Shown: positions 19,520 to 28,333 of the stretch, piece after piece
Layout: each line of letters begins with the position of its first letter
Position numbering within the stretch: the first letter of the stretch is position 1
IMG/VR virus record: IMGVR_UViG_3300038301_000548
Span: 124,001-188,000 of that record
Origin: a virus
Reading direction: 5' to 3' (one strand)
Length of the DNA stretch: 64,000 nt
Notes under the pieces: model-generated
Database searches by the model: none
Told to the model about the DNA's origin: nothing
The model's input: the letters and a program-made list of their open reading frames with translations, nothing else
Program-made: the position numbers and the translations under genes

Positions 19520-19879
19520 TTAATCTCCTTTTTCGATTCTATAGCTATCTGAATCGAAATGCTGGGTTGAAAACTCAAATAATTCCGTATCTTCCAAAGC
19601 AATCATCTGATGCCTCAAACCCCTATAAACGTGAAAGTTGTCCCCGGGGTTTAGGACCCTCTCTTTGGATTTTTCTACATTATCTTGTTCTGAATATTTC
19701 ACTAAAATCTTACCTGATTGTATATAAAACACTTCGTCTTTGAGTTTGTGATAGTGCCAGGAGCACCTCTTATCTTTTACAAAGTAAAGCAGCTTGCCAC
19801 AATATTCATCGCAGTTTACAATCCATTTTTCAAAGCCCCAACCTTTTGGGACAAACTTAATTTCCAAAGAATTGCTCAT
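19520..19879 (-). CDS. Cupin, mannose-6-phosphate isomerase-like
   Basis: 119 residues from the ATG at 19879 (GAGG 8 nt upstream; a longer frame begins 18 nt earlier). Cupin motif 1 is CSWHYHKLKDEVFYIQSG with metal-binding His-x-His and Glu, and motif 2 is NPGDNFHVYRGLRHQM. The N-terminal PKGWGFEKWIV is typical of type II phosphomannose isomerase/GDP-mannose pyrophosphorylase C-terminal cupins. A sugar-phosphate isomerase or epimerase role in the glycan pathway is likely. Confidence 0.8.
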   Translation of the reverse strand: MSNSLEIKFVPKGWGFEKWIVNCDEYCGKLLYFVKDKRCSWHYHKLKDEVFYIQSGKILVKYSEQDNVEKSKERVLNPGDNFHVYRGLRHQMIALEDTELFEFSTQHFDSDSYRIEKGD

Positions 19880-20180
19880 CACTAATTCCTCTATCATCTA
19901 TGTACAAATCACCTTGAGGTTTTCCAAGAAAAAGTGCATGATATTTCACCCCCCAGTTATCGAGTTGTTTTTTTGTAAATTCATAAAACTCTGCTATTGC
20001 CTGTGTTGTATTATTGTTATGCCGGCCCATTCCTCGAGCTGTCAAAAAGAAGATTTGATTACCTGAATCGAAAAGATTATTGATTAACTCAACCCTTTCT
20101 TTAAAAGGTTTAGCATTTTCATATTTTCCATCAGTGTTGCTGCAAATGGTGCCATCTATGTCAAAGACATAATTTTTCAA
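19857..20180 (-). CDS. HAD-superfamily phosphatase, capsule type
   Basis: 107 residues. HAD motif I FDIDGTIC, motif II FLTARG and motif IV YIDDRG are all visible, with no cap domain. Small HADs of this kind occur in capsule and LPS gene clusters. Between an HldE-like kinase and sugar enzymes, it could remove a sugar phosphate (the GmhB step of heptose activation) but that is inference. The start overlaps the kinase gene by 20 bp. Confidence 0.82.
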   Translation of the reverse strand: MKNYVFDIDGTICSNTDGKYENAKPFKERVELINNLFDSGNQIFFLTARGMGRHNNNTTQAIAEFYEFTKKQLDNWGVKYHALFLGKPQGDLYIDDRGISDEQFFGN

Positions 20181-20961
20181 TATCTCTCTCCTTTAGTGCA
20201 TAAGTTCCTGATTTGCTCACAACGTAAGAAGCTGCAATGTTAGCACACTTTATTGCTGAGTCTATATCTTTCTTGTTTCTAATATATTTATAAGATAAGA
20301 CTGCCAGAAAGGTGTCGCCGGCGCCGGATACGTCTGCTACTTGCTCTGTTCTTGTCGGATAGCTTCTGCCGTTCCAAGTAGCTCCGCGGGCGCCCTGGGT
20401 TATTATTAGCTGATGTTTGGGAAAGGGCTTTTTAAAATTAGACTGCTCCTTTTCATTAACTTTCACAATTGAACCCTCGTAACACATTATCTCTTTCTTT
20501 TTAGTATCGACAAAAATCGGGATTCCATGGGTTGCACAGGCTTCACATAACCACTTGGCTGTCGCAGGAGTGACAAATCCTTTATCATAGTCCGATATGA
20601 TCAGCAAATCATACCTGGAAATATTCTTTATTTCCTCACTCAACAGATTAACAGGCGATACTTTCTTCTTTTCACCTGAATCAAATCTCAGGATATGTTG
20701 GCCGGAGGCTTCATCTATAAATCTCTCTTTTATAATCTCTTCACTGTTTGTCAAGCAGTCTACTTTCACTTTCGAACCGAAAGCTTCTAGATTGTTTTTA
20801 ACGTTAATCACCATGCCACCCACTTCTTTGGTTGTTTTGTGTACCAATATTGGAATAGGTGCTTCTGGAGATAACCTGGTGCATGACCCATAGTGAAATC
20901 GGTCTAAGCATGAGTCACCTATTAGCAGTATTTTGCATAATTTTTGTGGTTGAGTATCCAT
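20161..20961 (-). CDS. PfkB-family kinase, HldE kinase-domain-like
   Basis: 266 residues. PfkB fold with the HldE N-domain features: GDSCLDRFHYGSCTRLSPEAP at the start, a VGGMVINVKNNLEAFG loop, and the anion-hole/catalytic DVSGAGDTFLA near residue 215. HldE kinase phosphorylates D-glycero-D-manno-heptose-7-phosphate at C1. Slightly short (usual about 315). Overlaps by 47 bp the separate nucleotidyltransferase gene upstream: the two parts of bifunctional HldE are split and in reversed order. Confidence 0.83.
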   Translation of the reverse strand: MDTQPQKLCKILLIGDSCLDRFHYGSCTRLSPEAPIPILVHKTTKEVGGMVINVKNNLEAFGSKVKVDCLTNSEEIIKERFIDEASGQHILRFDSGEKKKVSPVNLLSEEIKNISRYDLLIISDYDKGFVTPATAKWLCEACATHGIPIFVDTKKKEIMCYEGSIVKVNEKEQSNFKKPFPKHQLIITQGARGATWNGRSYPTRTEQVADVSGAGDTFLAVLSYKYIRNKKDIDSAIKCANIAASYVVSKSGTYALKERDIEKLCL

Positions 20962-21307
20962 CTATATAGCCAAATATAATAACTTTTCCAATCTCTTTTC
21001 CAACAACTTCGTGAGGTTTATAGTCTCCACCCTTAACAATAATATCTGGTTTTATCTTCTCTATTAGAGCTAGTGGTGTTGTTTCATCAAAGATATAAAC
21101 TTTTTTTACATATTTTAAAGATTCTAACATAAACTTTCTGTCTTTTTCAGAAAAATTAGGTCGTGAGGGTCCCTTGATAGCTTTCACACTATCATCACTA
21201 TTTATGCCCACCACTACATCCCCCATGGTGCTGCAAAATTTTAACAGCTCAAGGTGGCCGCGGTGCAAAATATCAAAACAACCATTTGTGAAAACTATTT
21301 TCTTCAT
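20915..21307 (-). CDS. HldE-type nucleotidyltransferase
   Basis: 130 residues, equal to the HldE/RfaE C-terminal domain. The cytidylyltransferase-like signature is at the N-terminus: TNGCFDILHRGHLELL with His15-x-x-His18. VKGGDYKPHEVVG and GYSTTKIMQ complete the active site. It would transfer AMP (or CMP) to heptose-1-phosphate, giving the activated sugar for the GT9 enzymes. Translated ahead of the kinase domain and coupled to it. Confidence 0.87.
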   Translation of the reverse strand: MKKIVFTNGCFDILHRGHLELLKFCSTMGDVVVGINSDDSVKAIKGPSRPNFSEKDRKFMLESLKYVKKVYIFDETTPLALIEKIKPDIIVKGGDYKPHEVVGKEIGKVIIFGYIDGYSTTKIMQNTANR

Positions 21308-22161
21308 TGGGGCTCGTTAGGGCATTGAGAAATGATTTGCGAAAACCTATCTAAAGCTAATTTTACATTATTCTCTACTCTAGATATGAGTTCTTTTCCG
21401 TTCAGATTAAACCATGGTTCATAAAACGCTCCTAACATTTTTGGAATAGTGATGAGCTTACAATTTACCATCTTAGCTTCAACAGCGAGCCGGCACATAG
21501 ATTCTAATACACCTGGAAAGAAAACGAGGCCATTGTATCTCGAGAGAGTTTCTATAAATTCATATGGGTCAGGTGATTTTATCAAGTCATATTCAATATT
21601 CTTACCTTTACAAAATTCAATCGCCATTTTGGTGTTCTTAATTGGGTTACTAGAGTCAACAATCGCAAATTTATTATTTTTAACTTTATTATTGTTTAGT
21701 TTTTTGATGAAATCTAACTTCGCGGTGCTCCACAAGCTACCAGATATTGATTCTAGATTATTTATTTTTAAATTTTTATGGATTATTTCTACTTGTTTCT
21801 GCCCCAAGCAGATGACTTTATATGCTTTTTTGTAGAATTCTCGGTTTAAGATGTGTTTTTCTGGTATTTCAAAATTGGGGAAGCGAGAGGGATCCCGAGT
21901 TGAGACATATTTGTGGTCGTGCTCGTAAATGATATATTTACTGTTGTTTTGTATAAAACTTTTTGACTCTTCGTCTAGCATGCAAAAATTAGAAATAACT
22001 AAATAATCAAATCTAGATAATTCTTCTATTATAATATCTTTCGAACTAATGCAGGTTACTTGAAATTCTTTTTCTAGGTGTGAAAGGAGAACAGAATCGT
22101 TTAGCTCGGCGCCGCCAAGAAGGTCCGAGTTAAAAAAATCAGCAATGAAGGCAACTTTCAC
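21304..22161 (-). CDS. Glycosyltransferase, GT-B fold
   Basis: 285 residues. N-terminal Rossmann strand KVAFIADFFNSDLLGGAELNDSVLL resembles GT4 openings (GGAE loop). The C-terminal part contains LSRYNGLVFFPGVLESMCRLAVEAKM, the acidic E-x7-E donor-binding motif of retaining GT4 enzymes (ESMCRLAVE). Shorter than usual (about 350). Overlaps both neighbours by 4 bp (ATGA), so co-translated with the glycan operon. Confidence 0.8.
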   Translation of the reverse strand: MKVAFIADFFNSDLLGGAELNDSVLLSHLEKEFQVTCISSKDIIIEELSRFDYLVISNFCMLDEESKSFIQNNSKYIIYEHDHKYVSTRDPSRFPNFEIPEKHILNREFYKKAYKVICLGQKQVEIIHKNLKINNLESISGSLWSTAKLDFIKKLNNNKVKNNKFAIVDSSNPIKNTKMAIEFCKGKNIEYDLIKSPDPYEFIETLSRYNGLVFFPGVLESMCRLAVEAKMVNCKLITIPKMLGAFYEPWFNLNGKELISRVENNVKLALDRFSQIISQCPNEPQ

Positions 22162-23444
22162 AAAATCTCAATCTCAGATAAGGCCGTGGCCCATTCTTGC
22201 TGCTTTGCTAGTTGTTCTTCTAGTTCTTTCGGTACCAGGGCGGCAGTCATTTGAGCTAATACATTTTCTTGCGAGTGTGTAGTTTGTAGACTTTCTTTTA
22301 GAACGTTGGCCCACTTCTTATACATTCCGTAATTTTTATAGACTTTCTCTATTTGCTGAGTGAACGACTTCTCCGTGGGTTCTGCCCATCTAGAACCCTC
22401 TTCGATCACTCCTTCCCATACAGCTTCTTTTGATACCTCCTGCAGGCTATAGTCCACCCTAGCAAATAACTTCTTCTGTTTTGTCTTACCATTTTCTTTA
22501 AAGTCTGCTGAAAGAAAATCTAAATGGCCGGACCAATCTGTCGCAATGATGGGCATGCCACTATAGGCTGCTTCAAAAACAGGTAGGCCATACCCTTCTC
22601 CGCGGGTGGTAGTCATATACGCCTTGATTTTTGGGTGAGTATACAGAGAGTGTACCTCGGCTTCGGTGAGGTCACCATGAAGTAGATAAATTTTGCAGCT
22701 TCGCGGACCTAACTCAGATAAGAGTGACTTAAGGTATGATTTCGTCTTCTCTCGGTCTAGTATGCTTGCTCTGGCGGTTGAAGTCTTAAGGACAAGGCCA
22801 ACGTTAGGGTTGTCTTTGAAATGCCCCACAAACCACTTTATTGAGCTTTCTATGTTCTTTCTGTGGCCTAGTAGGGCGACTGTGAGAAAATTAAATTCTG
22901 TTTCAAGGTTTAGACCAAGATCAGCTGGTTCGAAAGATTTTACAGGATAAGGCACCACCTCAACTGGGCAATTGCAGCTCACAACAGATTCGGTTTGTTT
23001 TGTCTTGTTAATAACCTCATAATTGGTGCTTCGAAAACCTGCCGCGGCATGTTCTGACGGGACGATAAGCTTATCTATACCCTTGTGTGTTTGAGACAAC
23101 CAGTTATAAGAAACTCTATCAGTCTCTATTCCAGCTGTGACGCACACAGAGTAATTAGCTTTTTTGTTAAACTCAGATGGTATGCCAACGTGGATTTGCA
23201 TATCGAATTGTTGGTCTATATTTTCAGCTTTGCACTTAGCCTCATTCATCAGGTATTTTTCGTTTGAGGCTTTCATGTCACCTAAATCTACCTGGTTTGC
23301 ATAAGTCCAACTGGTGAACCCCCACTCGAGCGCATTTGTGTAAATATCCGCGCCTGGTAGTTTTGCCAGTGATCGATAGACCAGCCGGGCATGTTCTCCA
23401 TATCCAGACCTAGTAAATATTGGTGCTTCTAGTAGGATTCTCAC
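22158..23444 (-). CDS. GT4-type glycosyltransferase
   Basis: 428 residues. Starts MRILLEAPIFTRSGYGEHARLVYRS, the Gly-rich acceptor loop of GT-B enzymes; the donor site is TTRGEGYGLPVFEAAYSGMPIIATDWSGHLDFL with the E-x7-E pair. Family length is normal. ATGA overlaps at both ends. Substrate unknown. Confidence 0.85.
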   Translation of the reverse strand: MRILLEAPIFTRSGYGEHARLVYRSLAKLPGADIYTNALEWGFTSWTYANQVDLGDMKASNEKYLMNEAKCKAENIDQQFDMQIHVGIPSEFNKKANYSVCVTAGIETDRVSYNWLSQTHKGIDKLIVPSEHAAAGFRSTNYEVINKTKQTESVVSCNCPVEVVPYPVKSFEPADLGLNLETEFNFLTVALLGHRKNIESSIKWFVGHFKDNPNVGLVLKTSTARASILDREKTKSYLKSLLSELGPRSCKIYLLHGDLTEAEVHSLYTHPKIKAYMTTTRGEGYGLPVFEAAYSGMPIIATDWSGHLDFLSADFKENGKTKQKKLFARVDYSLQEVSKEAVWEGVIEEGSRWAEPTEKSFTQQIEKVYKNYGMYKKWANVLKESLQTTHSQENVLAQMTAALVPKELEEQLAKQQEWATALSEIEIL

Positions 23445-24685
23445 AGTTCACAAATCTCCCAAGACTTATAGCCTTTCCTGTTCTCCCAAGAGCCGAATTC
23501 TTCGAAAACTTCTTTAAATGTTTTTTGCCAGAGTTTGGAGTAATTCTCAATACTATAATTGTTTAATACATGGCCGCGGCCTTTTTTACCCATCTCTGAT
23601 ACTTCTTCAGATGTCATATTAAAGAAGTCACGCATAGCAGACAGGAAGTCTTCCTTGTTACAACGATCTTCATATATATAAGGAACTTCTTGCGAACCGA
23701 TTATAGCCTTCGAGGCTGGTTCAATCCCAAAGCCAAACCATTCTTCACCATCAGTGACTTGTTCTTGGAGGCCTCCAGTCATATTTACTATGATGGGCGT
23801 TTCGCATGCCAGCGACTCCAGAGTAGCTAGGCCAAACCCTTCTGCATCTGATATATTTATTGTGCAATCTGCAATATTATATAACAAAGAAAGCTGATCA
23901 GGAGGCATCTTGGCAATAGATAGTATCACTTGGCCGTCTCGCAGATCTAGATTTTCGATTATTGCTTCAAGGTCTTGTCCGTTTGGGTCTTTGGGTTCAG
24001 TATGCATAATTAGGCACGCTTTGTCGTGGCCAACCTCATCAAGGAATTCTTTGAACCAATGTATTAGTGTTCCGGATTGTTTTCTTCGCGCGTTCCTATT
24101 ATTCCAGAAAAATACTTTCTTGCCTTCGCAGCCGGCTCGGTGAAGCAAGTGTATGTACTCTTCGAGAGGCCTTACTTTGAATACCTCGGTATCAACTGTG
24201 TGAGGAACTCTCACACACTTTACATCTGGTGATACGTTTCTTACAATATCATCTGTCAATTTACTTATTGTACACACAACATCATTTGAATCATAAAATG
24301 ATTTATTAAAATTTGGATAAGGGTAGTTGTCCCACACATGATAATAAATCATTGGTACGTTCTGTCTTATTTCATCTTCCATTTGCCATAGCCAGATATA
24401 GAATCGTGGATCAGTCATAAACCAAAGTGCGTCTGGTTTGTAATATTGTAGCATTTGTCTGATTATGGCAGGGTTTCCGTATCCATCGACTGGGTGGATC
24501 ACCCAGTCGTCCTCGTAAGGTTCAACTTTAAGGGGTCGGTAGTCTTCATGTTTAATTGCCCCAGCGAGACAGACAAAAGAGTACTCACCGGTTTTTAACA
24601 TTTCCTCTACCATATACCTAGTCTGAGTTCCTACTCCCGAGGGAGCTAATGGACTATCAGCTATAACTAAGATCTTTTTCTTCAT
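23441..24685 (-). CDS. GT4-type glycosyltransferase
   Basis: 414 residues. N-terminal KKKILVIADSPLAPSGVGTQTRYM, central VFFWNNRNARRKQSG and donor-binding ISDAEGFGLATLESLACETPIIVNMTGGL, the classical GT4 E-x7-E region. First gene of the glycan operon in transcription order; it overlaps the nuclease gene upstream by 4 bp, so the operon is coupled to the replication-type gene block. Confidence 0.88.
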   Translation of the reverse strand: MKKKILVIADSPLAPSGVGTQTRYMVEEMLKTGEYSFVCLAGAIKHEDYRPLKVEPYEDDWVIHPVDGYGNPAIIRQMLQYYKPDALWFMTDPRFYIWLWQMEDEIRQNVPMIYYHVWDNYPYPNFNKSFYDSNDVVCTISKLTDDIVRNVSPDVKCVRVPHTVDTEVFKVRPLEEYIHLLHRAGCEGKKVFFWNNRNARRKQSGTLIHWFKEFLDEVGHDKACLIMHTEPKDPNGQDLEAIIENLDLRDGQVILSIAKMPPDQLSLLYNIADCTINISDAEGFGLATLESLACETPIIVNMTGGLQEQVTDGEEWFGFGIEPASKAIIGSQEVPYIYEDRCNKEDFLSAMRDFFNMTSEEVSEMGKKGRGHVLNNYSIENYSKLWQKTFKEVFEEFGSWENRKGYKSWEICEL

Positions 24686-25470
24686 TTACAATGCTCTGTT
24701 TTATAAAATTTGCAATATTTGCAGGATAAGCGATTCTTTATCGCGACGCCTCTTTCAATATTTATAACAGACTTCTCAAGCAAACTTAAACAATTATTTG
24801 TTTTCTTTTCGGCGGAGGTGACTCTGTGTATTTCTATGTTTTCTTTTTTGGCAGTTCTCTTGAGTAGGCCAAAATAAGTCTCCACCATTTTTGGATCGAT
24901 ATTGTGTTTCTTTGCAAAGTAGTGTTTATACAAAGTTAATTGGTAGTTGATGATTTTATCCTGCTTTTTATGACTGCTCCAGCCCCATGAGCAAGTTTTC
25001 CAGTCTATCACATGAAATTTACCATCAGGAGTTTTTATTACTAAGTCTATAAAGCCCTTGAATTTCCTACCGTAAGAATCAAAATCGTCTATATTCTCCA
25101 TTAGCGCTTCTTCTACTGAAAACACTTCAAAGTCACCAAAGTGTTCTATTACTGCCGGCAGGAATTGAGTGCATAATAGGGGCGCTTGCTGGCGCATATC
25201 TGTTACTAGCTCTTTGTTTAGTTCTTTGTTTTCTTCCTTTATCTCTCTTAGACCTTCTAAGAAACTTTCCTCAAACACTGCCAAGGCGTCGACTGATGGA
25301 TCTACTATTTTCTCTTCACATGCTTTGTGAATAGCGGTACCAAATGCGGTATACTCGTTACTCGAAAAATGTGGCAATTCGTCGATGTATATTAGTTTAT
25401 GTTTATGCGTGCATTCATTCCAAATTTTAAATTCAGAATAACTGATCTTCTTCTCTTTGATTTCTCTCAA
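24682..25470 (-). CDS. PD-(D/E)XK nuclease, Cas4/RecB-like with Fe-S cysteines
   Basis: 262 residues. Nuclease core: SYSEFKIWNEC at the start, then H-containing AFGTAIHKACEE, the metal Asp in FKGFIDLVI and D-x-K in HVIDWKT, followed by motif QLTLYKHY. Cys20 at the N-terminus and Cys250, Cys253 and Cys261 at the C-terminus have the spacing of the 4Fe-4S cluster in Cas4/AddB-type nucleases. It would process DNA ends in recombination or degrade host DNA. No Cas1/Cas2 or CRISPR array accompanies it. Confidence 0.85.
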   Translation of the reverse strand: MREIKEKKISYSEFKIWNECTHKHKLIYIDELPHFSSNEYTAFGTAIHKACEEKIVDPSVDALAVFEESFLEGLREIKEENKELNKELVTDMRQQAPLLCTQFLPAVIEHFGDFEVFSVEEALMENIDDFDSYGRKFKGFIDLVIKTPDGKFHVIDWKTCSWGWSSHKKQDKIINYQLTLYKHYFAKKHNIDPKMVETYFGLLKRTAKKENIEIHRVTSAEKKTNNCLSLLEKSVINIERGVAIKNRLSCKYCKFYKTEHCK

Positions 25471-25487
25471 TTGTTTTCTTCTTTTTT

Positions 25488-25829
25488 TTAGTCTTTTACT
25501 AATTTAGAAATTCTGTTTCGAATCGAAGGTTTCTCATCTTGCGGAGTTTGGGGTTGTTTTTTTCTGGTAGCTGTTTTACGGGCTTGTTTTTTCTTTTCTA
25601 ATCTAAAAACCCATTGGCCAGTATGCGAGACTTTCTTGATATTCGAATTTCCAACTTTAACAAGAGGCTCTTCTATTACCTCTGCTATTTTGTATTCTTT
25701 ATTTAGTATATCAATTAATTTATCAGTTGTCAAGAGGATTACTGGATTTTTTGAATACCTCCTTACATTGCAGACTACCTTGACTTCTAACTTCTCTCCT
25801 ATTACTTTTTTTTCAATGCTCTGTATCAT
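25488..25829 (-). CDS. Uncharacterised 113-aa protein with basic tail
   Basis: A compact N-terminal domain (about 80 residues) is followed by a Lys/Arg/Thr/Gln-rich tail (KKKQARKTATRKKQ) likely to bind nucleic acid. Overlaps the upstream metallopeptidase gene by 17 bp. No family recognised. Confidence 0.7.
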   Translation of the reverse strand: MIQSIEKKVIGEKLEVKVVCNVRRYSKNPVILLTTDKLIDILNKEYKIAEVIEEPLVKVGNSNIKKVSHTGQWVFRLEKKKQARKTATRKKQPQTPQDEKPSIRNRISKLVKD

Positions 25830-26499
25830 AGCTTACCTCTGTTAATCCATAAATCTTCTTGAAAAGCTCTGGTGATAGCCTTTGTAAATGCGCGCCTTCT
25901 TTGAGATGGTAATAGGCTTCGAAGCCATTTGCAAAATATTCTCTCAATGATGTTGCAGCATAGGGTGAATAGAAAAGGTTTGCAGTCATTATCGATAAAG
26001 CAGTATAACCAACATCTTGGTAGAGAAATTGATCAAATTCATAATCATATTCAACATCCAAGTACTTAATTAGGTCCATATCATGTCCCTCAGAACTCAA
26101 TATCGAAAACAAACTTTTTCTTTTTGCTATAAATTCTCTTTCCAGTTTACCATCAGAATAGATGTGCTCTGCTCTGATTTCTTCTACTGAATGTGCAATT
26201 TCGTGAACTAAATCATCTGTCATGTCTTCTAAGTCGTCTTGTTCGTTCGTTACAAATATACTAGAATTTTCATAACTTGCTTGTACTTCTCTGTCTTTAA
26301 GGAAATCAAATTGACCTACATAAATTGAATCCAGGTTACTAAGCAATTGCTTCGGTATTAGTTTTCCCACTTCAGATAAAACGTCTTGTATACTAAAGTC
26401 AGTCGTAGATATAGGATCTTTTATGAACACTTCTATATCGTTCCATACAAAATGTTTTTTATTTTTTTGCTTGTTTTTAATGAAGTTCTTTAGTGGCAT
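25813..26499 (-). CDS. Zinc metallopeptidase (HExxH)
   Basis: 228 residues. LVHEIAHSVEE carries the zincin motif with His99, Glu100 and His103; a third ligand is probably the Glu in SLREYFANGFEAYY about 85 residues later. No signal peptide and no N-terminal tag of the kind seen at 31-60 kb. Proteins of this plan recur in large marine phages near PhoH; targets are unknown. Overlaps its upstream neighbour by 23 bp. Confidence 0.8.
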   Translation of the reverse strand: MPLKNFIKNKQKNKKHFVWNDIEVFIKDPISTTDFSIQDVLSEVGKLIPKQLLSNLDSIYVGQFDFLKDREVQASYENSSIFVTNEQDDLEDMTDDLVHEIAHSVEEIRAEHIYSDGKLEREFIAKRKSLFSILSSEGHDMDLIKYLDVEYDYEFDQFLYQDVGYTALSIMTANLFYSPYAATSLREYFANGFEAYYHLKEGAHLQRLSPELFKKIYGLTEVSYDTEH

Positions 26500-26746
26500 C
26501 TTCTTTTTTCTGATTCTTTACAAACTCGACATCGTTTAGAGCTTGGGTGTAGCCATTGATCCAGTTTTCTTCGGCCATGGCTATAATAAACTCTGGGAAT
26601 TCTTCTGCGAAGACCTCTGCTATGTGGGAGATAGTAACTTCTTCATTCTCCGGGTTTGTTTTGTTTCCGACAAAGTCAACAATGAGATCCTTCAATTTCG
26701 ACTCTTCTTTTCCGATTACTTGATCTTTGGTTTTTTCTATTTCCAT
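26477..26746 (-). CDS. Uncharacterised acidic 89-aa protein
   Basis: Helical, Glu-rich small protein (FAEEFPEFIIAMAEENWINGYTQALNDVEF) starting 2 bp after the stop of the PhoH gene and overlapping the metallopeptidase gene. The pattern AEENWxxGYxxAL resembles short conserved phage hypotheticals. No function assigned. Confidence 0.7.
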   Translation of the reverse strand: MEIEKTKDQVIGKEESKLKDLIVDFVGNKTNPENEEVTISHIAEVFAEEFPEFIIAMAEENWINGYTQALNDVEFVKNQKKEDATKELH

Positions 26747-26748
26747 AA

Positions 26749-28053
26749 TTATAACTTTAAAGCGGCAATTGTTGCGACTTTTGACCTTTCTCCTTTCAAT
26801 AATGTTATGTGGCCAGTTATGCTTTCATCTTTAAGGCGTTCTACGACGTATGAGAGGCCATTGTTGGTTGCATCTATATACACGTTGTCAATCTGTTCAA
26901 TGTCCCCTGTAAGGACGATCTTAGTGCCTTCTCCGACGCGCGTTAAAACAGTCTTGATCTCGTGCTGTGTCATGTTTTGCACTTCATCGATGACAATGAA
27001 TGCGTTTGATATTGATCTTCCGCGGATGAATGTCATTGCTTCTATTTCTATTTGGCCTTTTTCTTGATACATGTCTAGGGTCATTCTATCATCTCCCATA
27101 AGAAATTGCAAGTTATCTTGTATGGGTGCTAGCCATGGTAGCATTTTTTCCTCTAGAGTACCTGGTAAGAAGCCAATATCTTTGCCCACTGGTTCAACGG
27201 GTTTGGTAACTACTATCTTCTTGTAGACCGGTTTTCCTCCGAGTGTCTGCTCCAAGCCTGCAGCGAGGGCCAGCAGGGTTTTACCTGAGCCGGCTTTACC
27301 AATAAGACTGACTACTGGTATCTGTGGATCCATTAAAAGATTTAAGGCAAACTGTTGCTCTTTGTTCCGGGGTTTTGTTTCCCATGCGGTCGACTTTAAA
27401 ACTTTTCTTAATGGTTCATTTTTACTAACAAACTTGGCTAGGGCTGACTTCTTAGGGTTTGAATTAGAAATCATCATGATGAATTGATGCGGACAGAAGG
27501 CATAACTCTCATCTAGATGAACGGGCTTATCTTCATAAAAGTTTTCTATGATCTGATCGTCGACCAACACTTCACACAATCCAGAATAAAGATCATCTGA
27601 TTTGGCAACAACTTTTTCAACCTGAAAATCCTCTGTGAGTATTCCGAGAGCATCACACTTGACTCTCATATTAATATCTCTAGATACTACAACAACTTTT
27701 CGGGATTTGTTTTCTTCCATTTCCGAAAGTGCTGTTGCTATAATTTGGTTGTCTGAATCTTCTAAATCTAGATCGTCTGGAAGACAAAGCGGATTATAAC
27801 TCCTAACTTTAATTATGCCTTTCCCCTTCTCTAGGCGGACTCCTCTTGCGAGATTTCCCTTACTTCGAAGTTGGTCCAATTTGCGAATAGTCGATCTGGC
27901 TTGCATTCCGACTGTGTCTTGCCTTTTTTTATGTTTGTCGATTTCGTCTAAAACTTTTAAAGGTATTAAGATATCGTTATTTGTAAATGATGTTATAGAT
28001 TCTGCGTCTGTAAGATATACGTTAGTATCTAAGACGTAAGTTTTTTTTGCCAA
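26749..28053 (-). CDS. phoH: PhoH-like ATPase with N-terminal PIN domain
   Basis: 434 residues, the PhoH2/YlaK architecture. PIN nuclease domain at 1-150 (YVLDTNVYL, ... VVSRDINMRVK), then P-loop ATPase with Walker A GKAGSGKTLLALAAG (near 250) and Walker B FIVIDEVQNMTQHE (near 353). PIN-PhoH proteins are toxin-antitoxin-derived RNA helicase/nucleases; phoH is a common marine phage gene whose benefit is unresolved. Complete, with ATG at 28053. Confidence 0.93.
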   Translation of the reverse strand: MAKKTYVLDTNVYLTDAESITSFTNNDILIPLKVLDEIDKHKKRQDTVGMQARSTIRKLDQLRSKGNLARGVRLEKGKGIIKVRSYNPLCLPDDLDLEDSDNQIIATALSEMEENKSRKVVVVSRDINMRVKCDALGILTEDFQVEKVVAKSDDLYSGLCEVLVDDQIIENFYEDKPVHLDESYAFCPHQFIMMISNSNPKKSALAKFVSKNEPLRKVLKSTAWETKPRNKEQQFALNLLMDPQIPVVSLIGKAGSGKTLLALAAGLEQTLGGKPVYKKIVVTKPVEPVGKDIGFLPGTLEEKMLPWLAPIQDNLQFLMGDDRMTLDMYQEKGQIEIEAMTFIRGRSISNAFIVIDEVQNMTQHEIKTVLTRVGEGTKIVLTGDIEQIDNVYIDATNNGLSYVVERLKDESITGHITLLKGERSKVATIAALKL

Positions 28054-28096
28054 GATTGTTTTCCTTAATAGTGATAATATCCTATCATATTAAATA

Positions 28097-28276
28097 TTAT
28101 TTATTAAATGTTTTTGACCACGAGGTGGGCGCTTTTTTATAAAGCACCCGGTTATTATACTGAATAGTGGGTGATTGTGGCATTGATATATATAAATCAG
28201 CGGTTGCGGTTTCCGATACCGGTGGCAAAAAAGAAAATATGATAGTCGTCATAATCTCCATTAGATAATAATTCAT
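28097..28276 (-). CDS. Small exported peptide
   Basis: 59 residues from the ATG at 28276, chosen because AGGAG lies 6-7 nt upstream (a longer frame starts at 28303). Hydrophobic N-terminus MNYYLMEIMTTIIFSFLPPVSETATA looks like a signal peptide with an Ala-x-Ala-like end; the mature part is about 33 polar residues (SPTIQYNNRVLYKK). Faces the serine-protease gene across a 57-bp divergent gap. Role unknown. Confidence 0.6.
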   Translation of the reverse strand: MNYYLMEIMTTIIFSFLPPVSETATADLYISMPQSPTIQYNNRVLYKKAPTSWSKTFNK

Positions 28277-28333
28277 GAGATCTCCTATAGCTTTTGTTAA
28301 CAAAAAAGCTTTTTTATAGTATATTTATATTAT
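28277..28333. promoter_or_regulatory. Divergent promoter gap with hairpin
   Basis: The only head-to-head gap in the window. It holds an imperfect hairpin AGCTTTTGTTAACAAAAAAG (28290 onward, ending in a T run) and very AT-rich TATA-like strings (TATATTTATATTATATG) before the plus-strand gene. The string TATTTATA reads TATAAATA on the minus strand, the T4 late core, and could serve the small gene to the left. Confidence 0.4.

Noticed and set aside
24682-25470. Part of a CRISPR-Cas adaptation module
   Set aside because: No cas1, cas2 or repeat array nearby; phage recombination nuclease is simpler.
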